Positions 22,517 through 29,370 of a stretch of DNA of 29,485 bases are shown in pieces. A program made the position numbers and the translations under genes. This stretch comes from a virus. The notes below the pieces were generated by a model. The model was not told the origin of the DNA. It worked only from the letters and a program-made list of their open reading frames with translations, and did no database searches. The stretch's first letter is position 1. Each line of letters begins with the position of its first letter. The DNA is taken from IMG/VR virus record IMGVR_UViG_3300030060_000673, positions 1 to 29,485 of that record, one strand, 5' to 3'.

Positions 22517-23017
22517 AAGAACGCCTAGTGCTTCTCCCATTGGAAATTGCAACATTGCTTCTTGTTTTTCTGGCGTCGGATTATAGTCCTCCACATTATA
22601 CCTTCCCCATCTATCTACTTCGGCTGTTTGTTTTCTATACAATACAGCCATTATTTTGTGCAAATTTTCAACAGCATCTAAAACATAATTCTCTAAATCT
22701 ACAAACTCTCCAGTTGTCATTTCTGACATCTTAGGCATAAGAGAATAAGTAGTGCCATTGAAGTCTAAATGTTTTTTAACTTCTATTTTTGAGGGATCAT
22801 CTTTTGTTAGTTTCATTAATATAGAGCTAACCTTTTCTAAATCAGCCAACGCAAACGCTCTCAAATCCTCTTTCTTTACATTGCAAAACAACATTATCAT
22901 TTCAAACATCTTTTGCTTTTCCTTCTTTTTACTATCTACTAAAACCATGAATTTTTGGTATTGCTCGATAGTTATGTCGTTCCAATTCGTTGGAACTTTT
23001 AGTTTTATCTGTTTCAT
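22412..23017 (-). CDS. Tail assembly chaperone-like protein, short form
   Basis: A 201-residue protein beginning MKQIKLKVPTNWNDITIEQY, then helical sections with LFCNVKKEDL, FNGTTYSLMPKMSEMTTGEF (about 86-105) and an FFFHLEKTLIQ end. This resembles tail-chaperone-like proteins of Bacteroidota phages, in which a gpG-like short form and a frameshifted long form fold the tape measure. A T10 run (complement of 22505-22514) occurs near codons 168-171 and the -1 frame is open beyond it (see the next entry). Unusually it directly follows the terminase, about 6 kb from the tape-measure gene. Confidence 0.55.
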   Translation of the reverse strand: MKQIKLKVPTNWNDITIEQYQKFMVLVDSKKKEKQKMFEMIMLFCNVKKEDLRAFALADLEKVSSILMKLTKDDPSKIEVKKHLDFNGTTYSLMPKMSEMTTGEFVDLENYVLDAVENLHKIMAVLYRKQTAEVDRWGRYNVEDYNPTPEKQEAMLQFPMGEALGVLNFFFHLEKTLIQDSRNYLRKQTLSRIKERSKSGG

Positions 23018-23042
23018 TTTTTATAAATATAAAAGTTAGTTT
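23018..23042 (-). promoter_or_regulatory. Repeated late-promoter-like element, chaperone copy
   Basis: The minus strand shows AAAAAACTAACTTTTATATTTATAAAAAATG, given in two blocks: CTAACTTT and TATATTTATAAAAAATG. The second block matches that at 10755-10790. It falls between the terminase stop and the chaperone start. Confidence 0.35.
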
Positions 23043-23048
23043 TTTGTC

Positions 23049-24227
23049 TTAGCTTATATAATACTTGCCAGAATAAGACACCATGAGCTTATTCAAACAT
23101 ACATATCTAACAGCATCTATGGCGTGATTAAAAGCGTCTATTGGCTTGTTAGTGATTTCGTTGTTCTTGTCTTTAATCCATTTGTAATTCCTAAATTCTT
23201 TTATAGCATTGACACTTCTTTTAGTAATATTTAGCTTGTGTCTTTTCATAACGTCTATGCCTATTCTTATAGAGTCTGCTCCTTTTTTAGCTGGCTTTAT
23301 ATTTATGCCAGTATTCATTCGATAGATTTCTTCAATACTCTTAGGCTCGCTCGAGTCGGCAAAACATTCTGCTCCTCTTTGTATTTGCAAGTCTTTTATC
23401 TTGTTTCCAATATCTTGATTTGTTAGTCCTTTTTGATATATAAGCTCGTCTACATACAAGTCTAAGTCGTGTTTGTGTACTGACACCAATGTTGTCGGGT
23501 CAGCTGAATAGCCGAAGTCTAAGCCATAAGAAACTAGATTTGCATTGTCTGGCACTTTGTCTACTATATTAAATGACGGGAAAATGGTTTCAGTAGCCAC
23601 CCCACGTTGCCCTTCGCCAAAAACCCGCCATAAATTTTCGTCCACTTCTTTTAGTCTTTCAATTTCTGCTATTGTAGATTCTTCTAAGAATGGATTGTCT
23701 TTATAAGTAGACACAAAGAAGTCTACGTCCTCTCTGTCTGCGTCTATTATTTGTGTGTATAACCAGTGATATTCGTCACTTGGATTAAAGTCTATAATGA
23801 TTTTAAATGATGTTCTAAGTACCAATTGAGTGTAACTATCAAAGTCAAACTCATTGCACTCGTTTAAAAACAATATCTCTCTTTTACGACCACGCACTCT
23901 CATTGGCTGGTCAATGGATATAAACTCAAAATGGTTGCCGTAAAGATGATATAAAGCACTAGACTTGTTGTGGTTTCGCTCATCGTATAAATTCTCTTTT
24001 TTAAGTATGTCAAAGAAATCACGCATTGCAGTTCCTCTTAGTGCTGGAAAAGTCTTTCTAGCTATTGTTATGTATAGTCCTTTGCCTTTGTTCTTATACG
24101 CAAACTCTATTAGTGCTAACAATATAGAATAGGTCTTTCCGCTTCTCGTTCCGCCTTGTAGAACGCATATTCTTTTAGTTGAGCTTTTTACATCATAATA
24201 TGGCTTAGCTTGTTTCTTCATCGTCAT
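23049..24227 (-). CDS. terL: Terminase large subunit
   Basis: The start is set at ATG 24227 (MTMKKQAKPYYDV; MKKQAK six bases later is equally possible). Reading from 24263 would overlap the small-subunit gene further. The protein is about 392 residues. It carries Walker A GGTRSGKT near the N-terminus, Walker B-like ILFLNECNEF with the catalytic acidic pair, and a coupling SFKIIIDFNPS segment. In the nuclease domain are LDFGYSADPT (first Asp), ADSSEP and DAFNHAIDAVRY (last acidic ligands). This is the PBSX/Terminase_3 type motor that cuts and packages phage DNA. It overlaps terS by 23 nt. Confidence 0.9.
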   Translation of the reverse strand: MTMKKQAKPYYDVKSSTKRICVLQGGTRSGKTYSILLALIEFAYKNKGKGLYITIARKTFPALRGTAMRDFFDILKKENLYDERNHNKSSALYHLYGNHFEFISIDQPMRVRGRKREILFLNECNEFDFDSYTQLVLRTSFKIIIDFNPSDEYHWLYTQIIDADREDVDFFVSTYKDNPFLEESTIAEIERLKEVDENLWRVFGEGQRGVATETIFPSFNIVDKVPDNANLVSYGLDFGYSADPTTLVSVHKHDLDLYVDELIYQKGLTNQDIGNKIKDLQIQRGAECFADSSEPKSIEEIYRMNTGINIKPAKKGADSIRIGIDVMKRHKLNITKRSVNAIKEFRNYKWIKDKNNEITNKPIDAFNHAIDAVRYVCLNKLMVSYSGKYYIS

Positions 24228-24531
24228 TAATCCAAGACGGAGGACTAGCACTAACATTGACATTTTGGTCTGGCAATCCTTCTATTCTGTCTAATATTTC
24301 TTTTATTGCTTTTAGCTTTTCATTGTTATTCGAGTCTTTGTGGAACGCTATTTGTATTAACATCTTTGCTATTGGCGAGCCAAAGTCTCCAACTCCTCCC
24401 ATGTTAGTATCTTGTGTTGCTAGTAATTCTTTCAATACAGTAGCTACATTTCTTCTTCCTTTAGGACGTCCACGTTTTTCTGGCTGATTCTCAGAACTAA
24501 ATCTTGTTGCTTTATTTGGAAATTTATTCAT
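24205..24531 (-). CDS. Small terminase-like DNA-binding protein
   Basis: A 108-residue protein directly before the large terminase. It has a polar N-terminus with FSSENQPEKRGRPKGRRN, the AT-hook-like GRPKG segment typical of DUF5681 proteins, followed by two helices (NVATVLKELLATQ, SPIAKMLIQIAFH, EKLKAIKEILDRI). The tail is acidic (SWINDDEETS). These short proteins are commonly the small packaging subunit or packaging-linked factors in phages of this kind. The DNA site is unknown. Confidence 0.65.
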   Translation of the reverse strand: MNKFPNKATRFSSENQPEKRGRPKGRRNVATVLKELLATQDTNMGGVGDFGSPIAKMLIQIAFHKDSNNNEKLKAIKEILDRIEGLPDQNVNVSASPPSWINDDEETS

Positions 24532-24541
24532 GATTCCGTTT

Positions 24542-25696
24542 TTATACCGATTTTTCGTTGATTAATATTTCTTTTATTAAATAAGCCATTACGTCTGCTG
24601 TCATGCTATTTCCAGCTTGTTTATATAGTTGTGTATCGCTTATTCCTATTTCTCTGCATTTGTCTACAAAAGAGTCTGGAAAGCCTTGTAGTCTAAAACA
24701 TTCTTTTGGTGTTAGTCTTCTTATTTTTTGTTGTTTTATATAAGGCACAGAAACCCCTCCAACACTATTGCCATGTGATGTCAAGCAAGGTACTATGTTG
24801 TTTTTTTTCTTTCTTAGTCCTTCGTCATTTCTATAATCTGCAACCCATTCTATTGCTTGAGAATTAGCCGCATCTAAACAATAGCTAGTGCCGTCTTGTT
24901 TTATAAGATGTCCTGTTCCTCCTGCGTTTTTATTCTTTTTTATAGAAGGTCTTTTTGCACTTCTTTGTTGTAAACAATGTACTTTTATTAAATTGTCAGT
25001 GTGTGTTCCTTTTGCTTTGTTTTTCTTTGTGTTTTCTTCCAGCTTTTTTACAGTTTCTTCTTTTAAATAATACTTATGATCTACTATGTCATCTACTATG
25101 TCTTTTAGTTTTAATTCTAAAGGCATTTTTTTTGGAAACTTAAAACTATGTTTTTCGTCTCTAAATCCTACTATAAAAACTCTTTCTCTATTTTGTGGTA
25201 TTCCATAGTCTTTAGTGTTTAAAACTTTATAATAGACATAGTAGTTTAAGCCGTCTTCATAGTTAGTAAAACTATATTGACCATTTACAGTCTTCGCTAA
25301 GCAATCTAATATCGTTAAAAACGTTCTACCTTTATTGTGGCTTAATAATCCTTTGACGTTTTCTAGCACAAAATACTTAGGCTTTTTAGCTTTTAAATAT
25401 TGCAATAAATCAAAGAACAATGTTCCCCTAGTGTCTTCAAATCCTTTTCTCTTTCCAGCCATGCTAAAGGCTTGACAAGGAAATCCAGCAACATACAAAT
25501 CAACATAAGGAGCTTCATTGTGATTTCTTGTAGTAATATCGTCGTAAAAATGTTCTGTGTCGTAATTAGCTAAATAACTTTGTTTAGCGTATTTGTCCAC
25601 ATCACAAGCAAACATGGACTTGTGTTCTACTCCTAGTTTAATTAATCCTTGTTCTGGAGAGCCTATACCACTAAAGTCTGTTCCTATTGTTATCAT
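24542..25696 (-). CDS. DNA (cytosine-5) methyltransferase
   Basis: A 384-residue C5 methyltransferase with all main motifs in order: DFSGIGSPEQG near residue 7 (motif I, AdoMet binding), GFPCQAFS with the catalytic Cys74 (IV), LENVKG near 111 (VI), IPQNRERVFIVGF near 170 (VIII), a target-recognition region at about 230-330, and QAGNSMTADVM (X). It transfers a methyl group to C5 of cytosine in a specific site. No cognate restriction enzyme is seen, so it more likely shields the phage from host restriction. It overlaps the ParB-like gene by 4 nt. Confidence 0.9.
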   Translation of the reverse strand: MITIGTDFSGIGSPEQGLIKLGVEHKSMFACDVDKYAKQSYLANYDTEHFYDDITTRNHNEAPYVDLYVAGFPCQAFSMAGKRKGFEDTRGTLFFDLLQYLKAKKPKYFVLENVKGLLSHNKGRTFLTILDCLAKTVNGQYSFTNYEDGLNYYVYYKVLNTKDYGIPQNRERVFIVGFRDEKHSFKFPKKMPLELKLKDIVDDIVDHKYYLKEETVKKLEENTKKNKAKGTHTDNLIKVHCLQQRSAKRPSIKKNKNAGGTGHLIKQDGTSYCLDAANSQAIEWVADYRNDEGLRKKKNNIVPCLTSHGNSVGGVSVPYIKQQKIRRLTPKECFRLQGFPDSFVDKCREIGISDTQLYKQAGNSMTADVMAYLIKEILINEKSV

Positions 25697-26202
25697 AGCT
25701 TTATTTTAACGTCTAAACCTCTTTCGTCTAGTTCTTTGAATAATTGATTTGCTTTGGCTATGTTAGACTCTTTTATTGTTATAATATATTCGTCTTCTTT
25801 TTCTTCTTCTATTTTGTCTATATTTAGTCCTAGCTCTATTTCTTTAAATCCCCAGTCCTTAAGTTCTTCTATTTCAAAGTTACTTAATAAATCAAAATCC
25901 CATTCTCCGCCACTTTTGTTTAGCCTTATATTAAGCTCTCTTTCTTGTTCTTTTGACAAATCTAATATTACACAAGGAACTTTTGGAGGATATTCCCAAT
26001 CTACTTTTTTAGATGCTTCGTTTAATATAGCAAATCTTTGATGTCCTCCAATTATTGTGTTGTCAGAATTTATTATTAAGGGATCAACAATTCCAAACTT
26101 TTCTATTGACTCTTTTAAGTCTTTAACTTGTTTTTTAGTTATCTGTCTAGGATTATATTCCGCTGGCTTTAACTTACTTAGTTCTATGTCTTTAATTTTC
26201 AT
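25693..26202 (-). CDS. ParB/Srx-like domain protein
   Basis: This 169-residue protein has the ParB N-terminal fold. LKPAEYNPRQI at about 11-21 is followed by the helix VKDLKESIEKFGIVDPLII and the phosphate-binding signature GGHQRFAIL at 52-60. A later ERELNIRLNKSGGEWDFD segment is typical of phage ParB-like proteins located beside methyltransferases. The C-terminal part (about 120-169) is acidic then mixed. Such proteins bind or hydrolyse CTP or act as DNA nucleases. The overlap with the methyltransferase start suggests the pair acts together, perhaps in targeting. Confidence 0.8.
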   Translation of the reverse strand: MKIKDIELSKLKPAEYNPRQITKKQVKDLKESIEKFGIVDPLIINSDNTIIGGHQRFAILNEASKKVDWEYPPKVPCVILDLSKEQERELNIRLNKSGGEWDFDLLSNFEIEELKDWGFKEIELGLNIDKIEEEKEDEYIITIKESNIAKANQLFKELDERGLDVKIKL

Positions 26203-26377
26203 TTTTTAAATTTTCGCTTATTATTATATATCCGTCAGCGTGTTCTATCGCTTCATTATCTACTTTATTGTAATGTAAATTAACATATGCAGCATACGCT
26301 TTAAGCCATTCAAAATGTCTTTCCTTGTTAGATGTAATATATTTTATAATAGTTTTATTTTTTAAATCTTTTTTCAT
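26192..26377 (-). CDS. Small hypothetical protein (61 aa)
   Basis: A 61-residue protein with a basic N-terminus (MKKDLKNKTIIKYIT) and a helix-like middle with EWLKAYAAYVNLHYNKV, ending in DGYIIISENLKNEN. No domain is recognised. It starts inside the end of the HNH gene (23-nt overlap) and runs 11 nt into the ParB-like gene, so its translation is likely coupled. An intact frame squeezed between known genes argues for a real gene. Role unknown. Confidence 0.5.
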   Translation of the reverse strand: MKKDLKNKTIIKYITSNKERHFEWLKAYAAYVNLHYNKVDNEAIEHADGYIIISENLKNEN

Positions 26378-26696
26378 ATATTTTTTCGTATTCTATTTTA
26401 GCATATACTTGATGACACACATTCTCAAGATGTTTTATGCGACAAAACATATTAAACATCGAATCGCTTTCGGCTTTTATATGACACTCACGACACAAAG
26501 CCATTAAGTTTTCAATGTAATTTTTCTGACTATTTTTGCCAGCTCCCATTCCACGACTTTGTAAATGATGAATGTCAGTAGCCTCAGCACCACACATCAT
26601 CTCGCAAATAATTTTGTCGTCTAACACATAGTCAAAAAAATCCATATATATTTTAGTATGCTTTTTCAACTCTCTTTGGCATTTTGTGTAAGTCAT
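26355..26696 (-). CDS. HNH endonuclease
   Basis: The likely start is ATG 26696 (113 aa), with ATG 26645 (MDFFDYVLDD) a shorter option. The longer frame from 26729 would start deeper in the neighbouring gene. The core contains a zinc-knuckle CxxxC (CEMMC), ATDIHHLQSRGMGAG carrying the DIHH metal-binding histidines, ENLMALCRECH with the central Asn and a second CxxC plus His. This fits the phage HNH family that nicks or cleaves DNA, often with the terminase during packaging. Here it lies about 2.4 kb before the terminase genes. Confidence 0.8.
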   Translation of the reverse strand: MTYTKCQRELKKHTKIYMDFFDYVLDDKIICEMMCGAEATDIHHLQSRGMGAGKNSQKNYIENLMALCRECHIKAESDSMFNMFCRIKHLENVCHQVYAKIEYEKIYEKRFKK

Positions 26697-26811
26697 CACT
26701 AGGCAAAGACAATATAAAGTCTCCTTCACAAAAACAGCATTTGCCTTTTTTAATTAAACTGACTCTTGTACAACTTATACAGAATCTAAATATTTGTTCT
26801 TGCTTTTTCAT
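26653..26811 (-). CDS. Zinc-ribbon-like small protein (52 aa)
   Basis: A 52-codon frame from the ATG complementing 26809-26811, whose first two bases overlap the upstream stop (ATGA). It encodes FRFCISC at 9-14... and KCCFCEGDF near 24-32: a CxxC pair followed about 11 residues later by CCxxC-like cysteines, the usual spacing of a small zinc ribbon. The C-terminal part (SDDLHKMPKRVEKAY) is basic and overlaps the HNH gene by 44 nt in another frame. It could be a nucleic-acid-binding accessory of the HNH nuclease, but no such role is shown. Confidence 0.55.
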   Translation of the reverse strand: MKKQEQIFRFCISCTRVSLIKKGKCCFCEGDFILSLPSDDLHKMPKRVEKAY

Positions 26812-27173
26812 ACTTCGCAACTTTTTTCGTAAACTCTTTTTAAATTATCAAGTGTCTTTCTATTGCAAGAGCCACAACTACTCCACTTAGCATTTGTTCC
26901 AAATACCGCTCTATATAGTGTGCCAAGAACAACTTGGTTTTCTCTATTGACTCTTTGTACTTTTTCTACTTCTGGAATAATTGTTTCGTAGACTTTCTTC
27001 TCGTCTTTAGTAAAAGCTCTTATATTTTTAAAGTGTGGAAACATAGCGTTGAGCTTGTCTTGTCTTTCACTACAATTGCAGTCTCCAAAAATAGTTTTGA
27101 CAGCTTTAGATATTCCAGTTTTGTCTGTAAAGGCTTTTATGTCATCGCCTAGTCCTCTTGATTTTTTTACCAT
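26808..27173 (-). CDS. Conserved hypothetical Cys-containing protein
   Basis: This 121-residue protein has the sequence pattern of a widely shared Bacteroidota phage protein: SRGLGDDIKAFTDKTGISKA, then GDCNCSERQDKLNAMFP (Cys at 32 and 34), a helical middle, and a C-terminal SCGSCNRKTLDNLKRVYE (Cys pair). The two Cys groups could bind a metal ion together. I know no proven function; related proteins are annotated hypothetical. It starts within the end of the 29-aa membrane peptide (7-nt overlap) and ends in an ATGA junction with the zinc-ribbon-like gene. Confidence 0.6.
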   Translation of the reverse strand: MVKKSRGLGDDIKAFTDKTGISKAVKTIFGDCNCSERQDKLNAMFPHFKNIRAFTKDEKKVYETIIPEVEKVQRVNRENQVVLGTLYRAVFGTNAKWSSCGSCNRKTLDNLKRVYEKSCEV

Positions 27174-27256
27174 ATTGCAAAGATTAAAAGTGTTAGTAAT
27201 ATTAATGTTGTAATTCCAACAACAACGTTGGCTATAAAGTCTTCGTTAAATTTCAT
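27167..27256 (-). CDS. Membrane micropeptide (29 aa)
   Basis: A 29-codon frame starts at the ATG complementing 27254-27256, inside the last codons of the sigma-like gene (11-nt overlap), and ends TAA at 27167 inside the next gene's start. The peptide is MKFNEDFIANVVVGITTLIL and then LTLLIFAIW: a short polar head and a single hydrophobic helix of about 20 residues. It fills an otherwise unexplained 72-nt gap. It is one of two such peptides in the early genes. Confidence 0.5.
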   Translation of the reverse strand: MKFNEDFIANVVVGITTLILLTLLIFAIW

Positions 27257-27803
27257 TTTTTAGAATCTTTTTTACTTTTACTATTGACTTATAGAGAGTG
27301 TTCCTATTGATTCCACATTGCTTACTAAATTGATTGAGTGACATACCAGTCATCGTGTAAATTCTGAAGCATTCGGAGTCAAACCAGTGTATCTCTTTAA
27401 GCCTTTTGTTTATTCTCTCTATGTCTTTTTCCATTTGTTTTTTTAACTTTACGCCGTCTTCTTCAATTATCCGATGAAGTCTGTCTGGCGTATTGTTTAT
27501 GTATTGATCTTGCCACGTTCCTAAAACAAATCTCTCGTCCATTATTTTATAATATTTTCTATATTTTTTATAAAAAGGAGATGTCTTGCTATGGTATTGA
27601 TTTACCATAATTCTAGCTATCCAAAATATAAGCTCCTTTTTGTCTATTAGCTTTTCTATTTTTTCTTTGTCGCTGTCATATAACGCAACAATTGTATCAT
27701 GCAATAAATCGTCGCTATCATACTTCTTGCAACTCGTAATCTTGTCGGACACTTGTTTTAGCTTCCGATAGTTCTTTTCTAAATATTGGTTTAATTTTGA
27801 CAC
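27246..27803 (-). CDS. Sigma-70-like RNA polymerase factor
   Basis: A 185-residue protein with a GTG start at 27803. Residues about 28-75 (SDDLLHDTIVALYDSD, then FWIARIMVNQYHSKTSPFY) resemble sigma region 2, which binds core polymerase and the -10 element. Residues about 145-182 (CFRIYTMTGMSLNQFSKQCG then INRNTLYKSIVKVKKIL) look like a region-4 helix-turn-helix. It probably redirects the host polymerase to late phage promoters, for which the repeated AT-rich elements in the late region are candidates. It overlaps the upstream gene by 86 nt, unusually long, but region 2's first helix lies in the overlap. Confidence 0.65.
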   Translation of the reverse strand: MSKLNQYLEKNYRKLKQVSDKITSCKKYDSDDLLHDTIVALYDSDKEKIEKLIDKKELIFWIARIMVNQYHSKTSPFYKKYRKYYKIMDERFVLGTWQDQYINNTPDRLHRIIEEDGVKLKKQMEKDIERINKRLKEIHWFDSECFRIYTMTGMSLNQFSKQCGINRNTLYKSIVKVKKILKNEI

Positions 27804-28083
27804 AATTATAAATCGTTGGCGTTCCTATGTTTTTAAGCAAATCGTATTCTATTTTAGACATCTTATTTGCCTCAATTTCAACAACATCAAACCTCTCGTG
27901 TATTTTTTTATATATATAAGACAAATTTATATTGTCTTTTTTTAGATAACGCAATATATAATTTTGTTCTCTATGTATTTCCCCTTGTTTGTAGTTTATT
28001 GTGAACAACCAGTTGTTAGTATCTGTATAGTCCCAGAACAATCTTTCGTTTCTACTATTAAAAAATGTCGGCTTTCTTTTCAT
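27718..28083 (-). CDS. Hypothetical protein
   Basis: A 121-residue protein I do not recognise. It is rich in Tyr, Lys, Asn and Ile. The N-terminal part has FFNSRNERLFWDYTDTNNW and FTINYKQGEI, perhaps strands, followed by helices with INLSYIYKKIHERFDVVEIE. The C-terminus (KELSEAKTSVRQDYELQEV) overlaps the sigma-like gene by 86 nt. It begins in an ATGA junction with the VRR-NUC gene. Its place between a nuclease and a sigma-like factor gives no clear role. Confidence 0.55.
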   Translation of the reverse strand: MKRKPTFFNSRNERLFWDYTDTNNWLFTINYKQGEIHREQNYILRYLKKDNINLSYIYKKIHERFDVVEIEANKMSKIEYDLLKNIGTPTIYNCVKIKPIFRKELSEAKTSVRQDYELQEV

Positions 28084-28424
28084 TCTATAAATCCTCCTAA
28101 ATATGTTTCTATTACACTAATAGCATTATCTAAGCCATGACATATTTCAGCAACGTAACCACGCTTATTTAGCTCGTCACGCCATTTTAATTGCTCTTTA
28201 GTAGCTCTATTCTTTCCAACCTTTAATTCTATTGCTAAGCCATGAAATTTACCAACTGGCTCATAAATAAATAAATCTGGGAAACCACGCTTGTATCCAG
28301 ATTTCTTGGCTCTCATTCTAACAGAAACGTGTGGCTGATAATTGCCTCCCATGCTTCCGCAATATAAATAACCTTGCAAATCTAAATATTTGCAAACAGC
28401 TTTTTGTAGTTCGTATTCTTTCAT
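28080..28424 (-). CDS. VRR-NUC domain nuclease
   Basis: A 114-residue single-domain nuclease. GFPDLFIYEP (catalytic D50), LAIELKVGKN (E66 and K68) and TKEQLKWRDELNKRGY form the PD-(D/E)XK core of the VRR-NUC family, with a helix following that carries Q and R. Such stand-alone enzymes are common in phages and cut branched or recombination structures. Placed right after the replication-protein gene and before a sigma-like factor, it probably resolves replication or recombination intermediates. Start codon ATG overlaps the stop of a 37-aa membrane peptide. Confidence 0.9.
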   Translation of the reverse strand: MKEYELQKAVCKYLDLQGYLYCGSMGGNYQPHVSVRMRAKKSGYKRGFPDLFIYEPVGKFHGLAIELKVGKNRATKEQLKWRDELNKRGYVAEICHGLDNAISVIETYLGGFIE

Positions 28425-28534
28425 CTATAAAATTTATATATTATATAACTAATAAAAGGCGTAGAAAATAATAGTGTAATAATGTTTAAATGTGGTTCTC
28501 CACATATTCCTAATATATGCTTAATTATTTCCAT
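28421..28534 (-). CDS. Membrane micropeptide (37 aa)
   Basis: A 37-codon frame from ATG 28534, where the start A is the last base of the replication gene's stop (TAATG), to TGA overlapping the nuclease start (ATGA). It encodes MEIIKHILGICGEPHLNII and TLLFSTPFISYIIYKFYR: one likely membrane helix with a basic C-terminal end. It fills the 109-nt gap between two annotated-size genes. Coupled at both ends, it is the best-supported of the very short frames here. No known family. Confidence 0.55.
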   Translation of the reverse strand: MEIIKHILGICGEPHLNIITLLFSTPFISYIIYKFYR

Positions 28535-29286
28535 TATTTCTTAATCCATTTAGCACCAGCATTTGGATTGTATTCTGTTACATATCCAAGATTCTTTAAG
28601 TGCTGTTCATATTCTTTCTGTGCTGACACGTCTAGTCTTTTCATTAATAAACTATCGTAATGATCTGGAAACCTATTCTTTTGCTTATTAAAGCCATTAT
28701 TAACCCACCTTTTCAACCTTCTACCTATATCAAATGTCTTTTCCATTTCAGCTCTAAATTTAGTTCCAGACTTATTCTTTTCAGTCCAAAATAAATAGAA
28801 GTCGTTTTTATCACTATCACTAATATTCTCTATTTGGTTTATGGAATTTTTAAATTCCACTATTCTTTTTTCTATACTTTTATGTACTTTATTAATACTC
28901 TTGTTTACTTTACTGGTAGAACTATCGTTATACGTTTGTTTTACGTTCGTATTATTCCACCTTTTGCTAACGCTTTCTTTTGCTTTTTTTGACTTCAAAT
29001 TTATTTCTTCTATGTGTTTATTTAAACGCCTAGAATAAAAACAGCCGTCCTCAATGACAAATAAGTCAAAGTCTTCAATTACTGATCTTAATTTATCAGA
29101 ATCACATTGCAAACCATAAGCCAATATATCATATTGATTTGTGCAGATTTTATTTTCTTCTGAGAATAGTAATTCTAATACTGCAAAATAGATTCCGTAA
29201 AATTCAAAACCGCCAACGCTTCGAAGTGTAATTAATTTTAAGTCCATTCTTGCGTTAGAATCGTGATTAAAGTATGTTTTTTTCAT
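28534..29286 (-). CDS. Replication protein (Lin1244/Lin1753-like N-terminal domain)
   Basis: A 250-residue protein. Residues 3-95 are the Lin1244/Lin1753-type domain: YFNHDSNARMDLKLITLRS, YGIYFAVLELLF, and IEDFDLFVIEDGCFYSRRLN. This is a winged-helix-like region found at the start of phage and plasmid replication or helicase-loading proteins. A Lys/Ser-rich linker (SKKAKESVSKRWNN, then repeated KSINKVHKSIEK) leads to a C-terminal domain with FYLFWTEKNKSGTKFRAE and RRLKRWVNNGF. It likely starts replication or loads the host helicase. A 13-bp hairpin precedes the gene. A divergent allele of its first 95 codons lies at the left edge. Confidence 0.7.
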   Translation of the reverse strand: MKKTYFNHDSNARMDLKLITLRSVGGFEFYGIYFAVLELLFSEENKICTNQYDILAYGLQCDSDKLRSVIEDFDLFVIEDGCFYSRRLNKHIEEINLKSKKAKESVSKRWNNTNVKQTYNDSSTSKVNKSINKVHKSIEKRIVEFKNSINQIENISDSDKNDFYLFWTEKNKSGTKFRAEMEKTFDIGRRLKRWVNNGFNKQKNRFPDHYDSLLMKRLDVSAQKEYEQHLKNLGYVTEYNPNAGAKWIKK

Positions 29287-29300
29287 ATTGTGTAAATAAT

Positions 29301-29362
29301 GATAGTGCCTATGCTAACAGAAAAGTATAACATATAAAACAAGTAATAACATAGGCACTATC
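29301..29362 (-). promoter_or_regulatory. 13-bp inverted repeat, right-end copy
   Basis: Arms at 29301-29313 (GATAGTGCCTATG) and 29350-29362 (CATAGGCACTATC) pair perfectly. The left-end copy (302-363) has one base changed in the right arm, which keeps pairing in RNA as G-U. It lies just before the replication-protein gene. Confidence 0.6.
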
Positions 29363-29370
29363 GGAGTTAA

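Noticed and set aside
23049-24263. Large terminase starting at 24263
   Set aside because: The extra residues (MSMLVLVLRLGL) are shadow sequence of the small-subunit gene; starts at 24227 or 24221 fit better.
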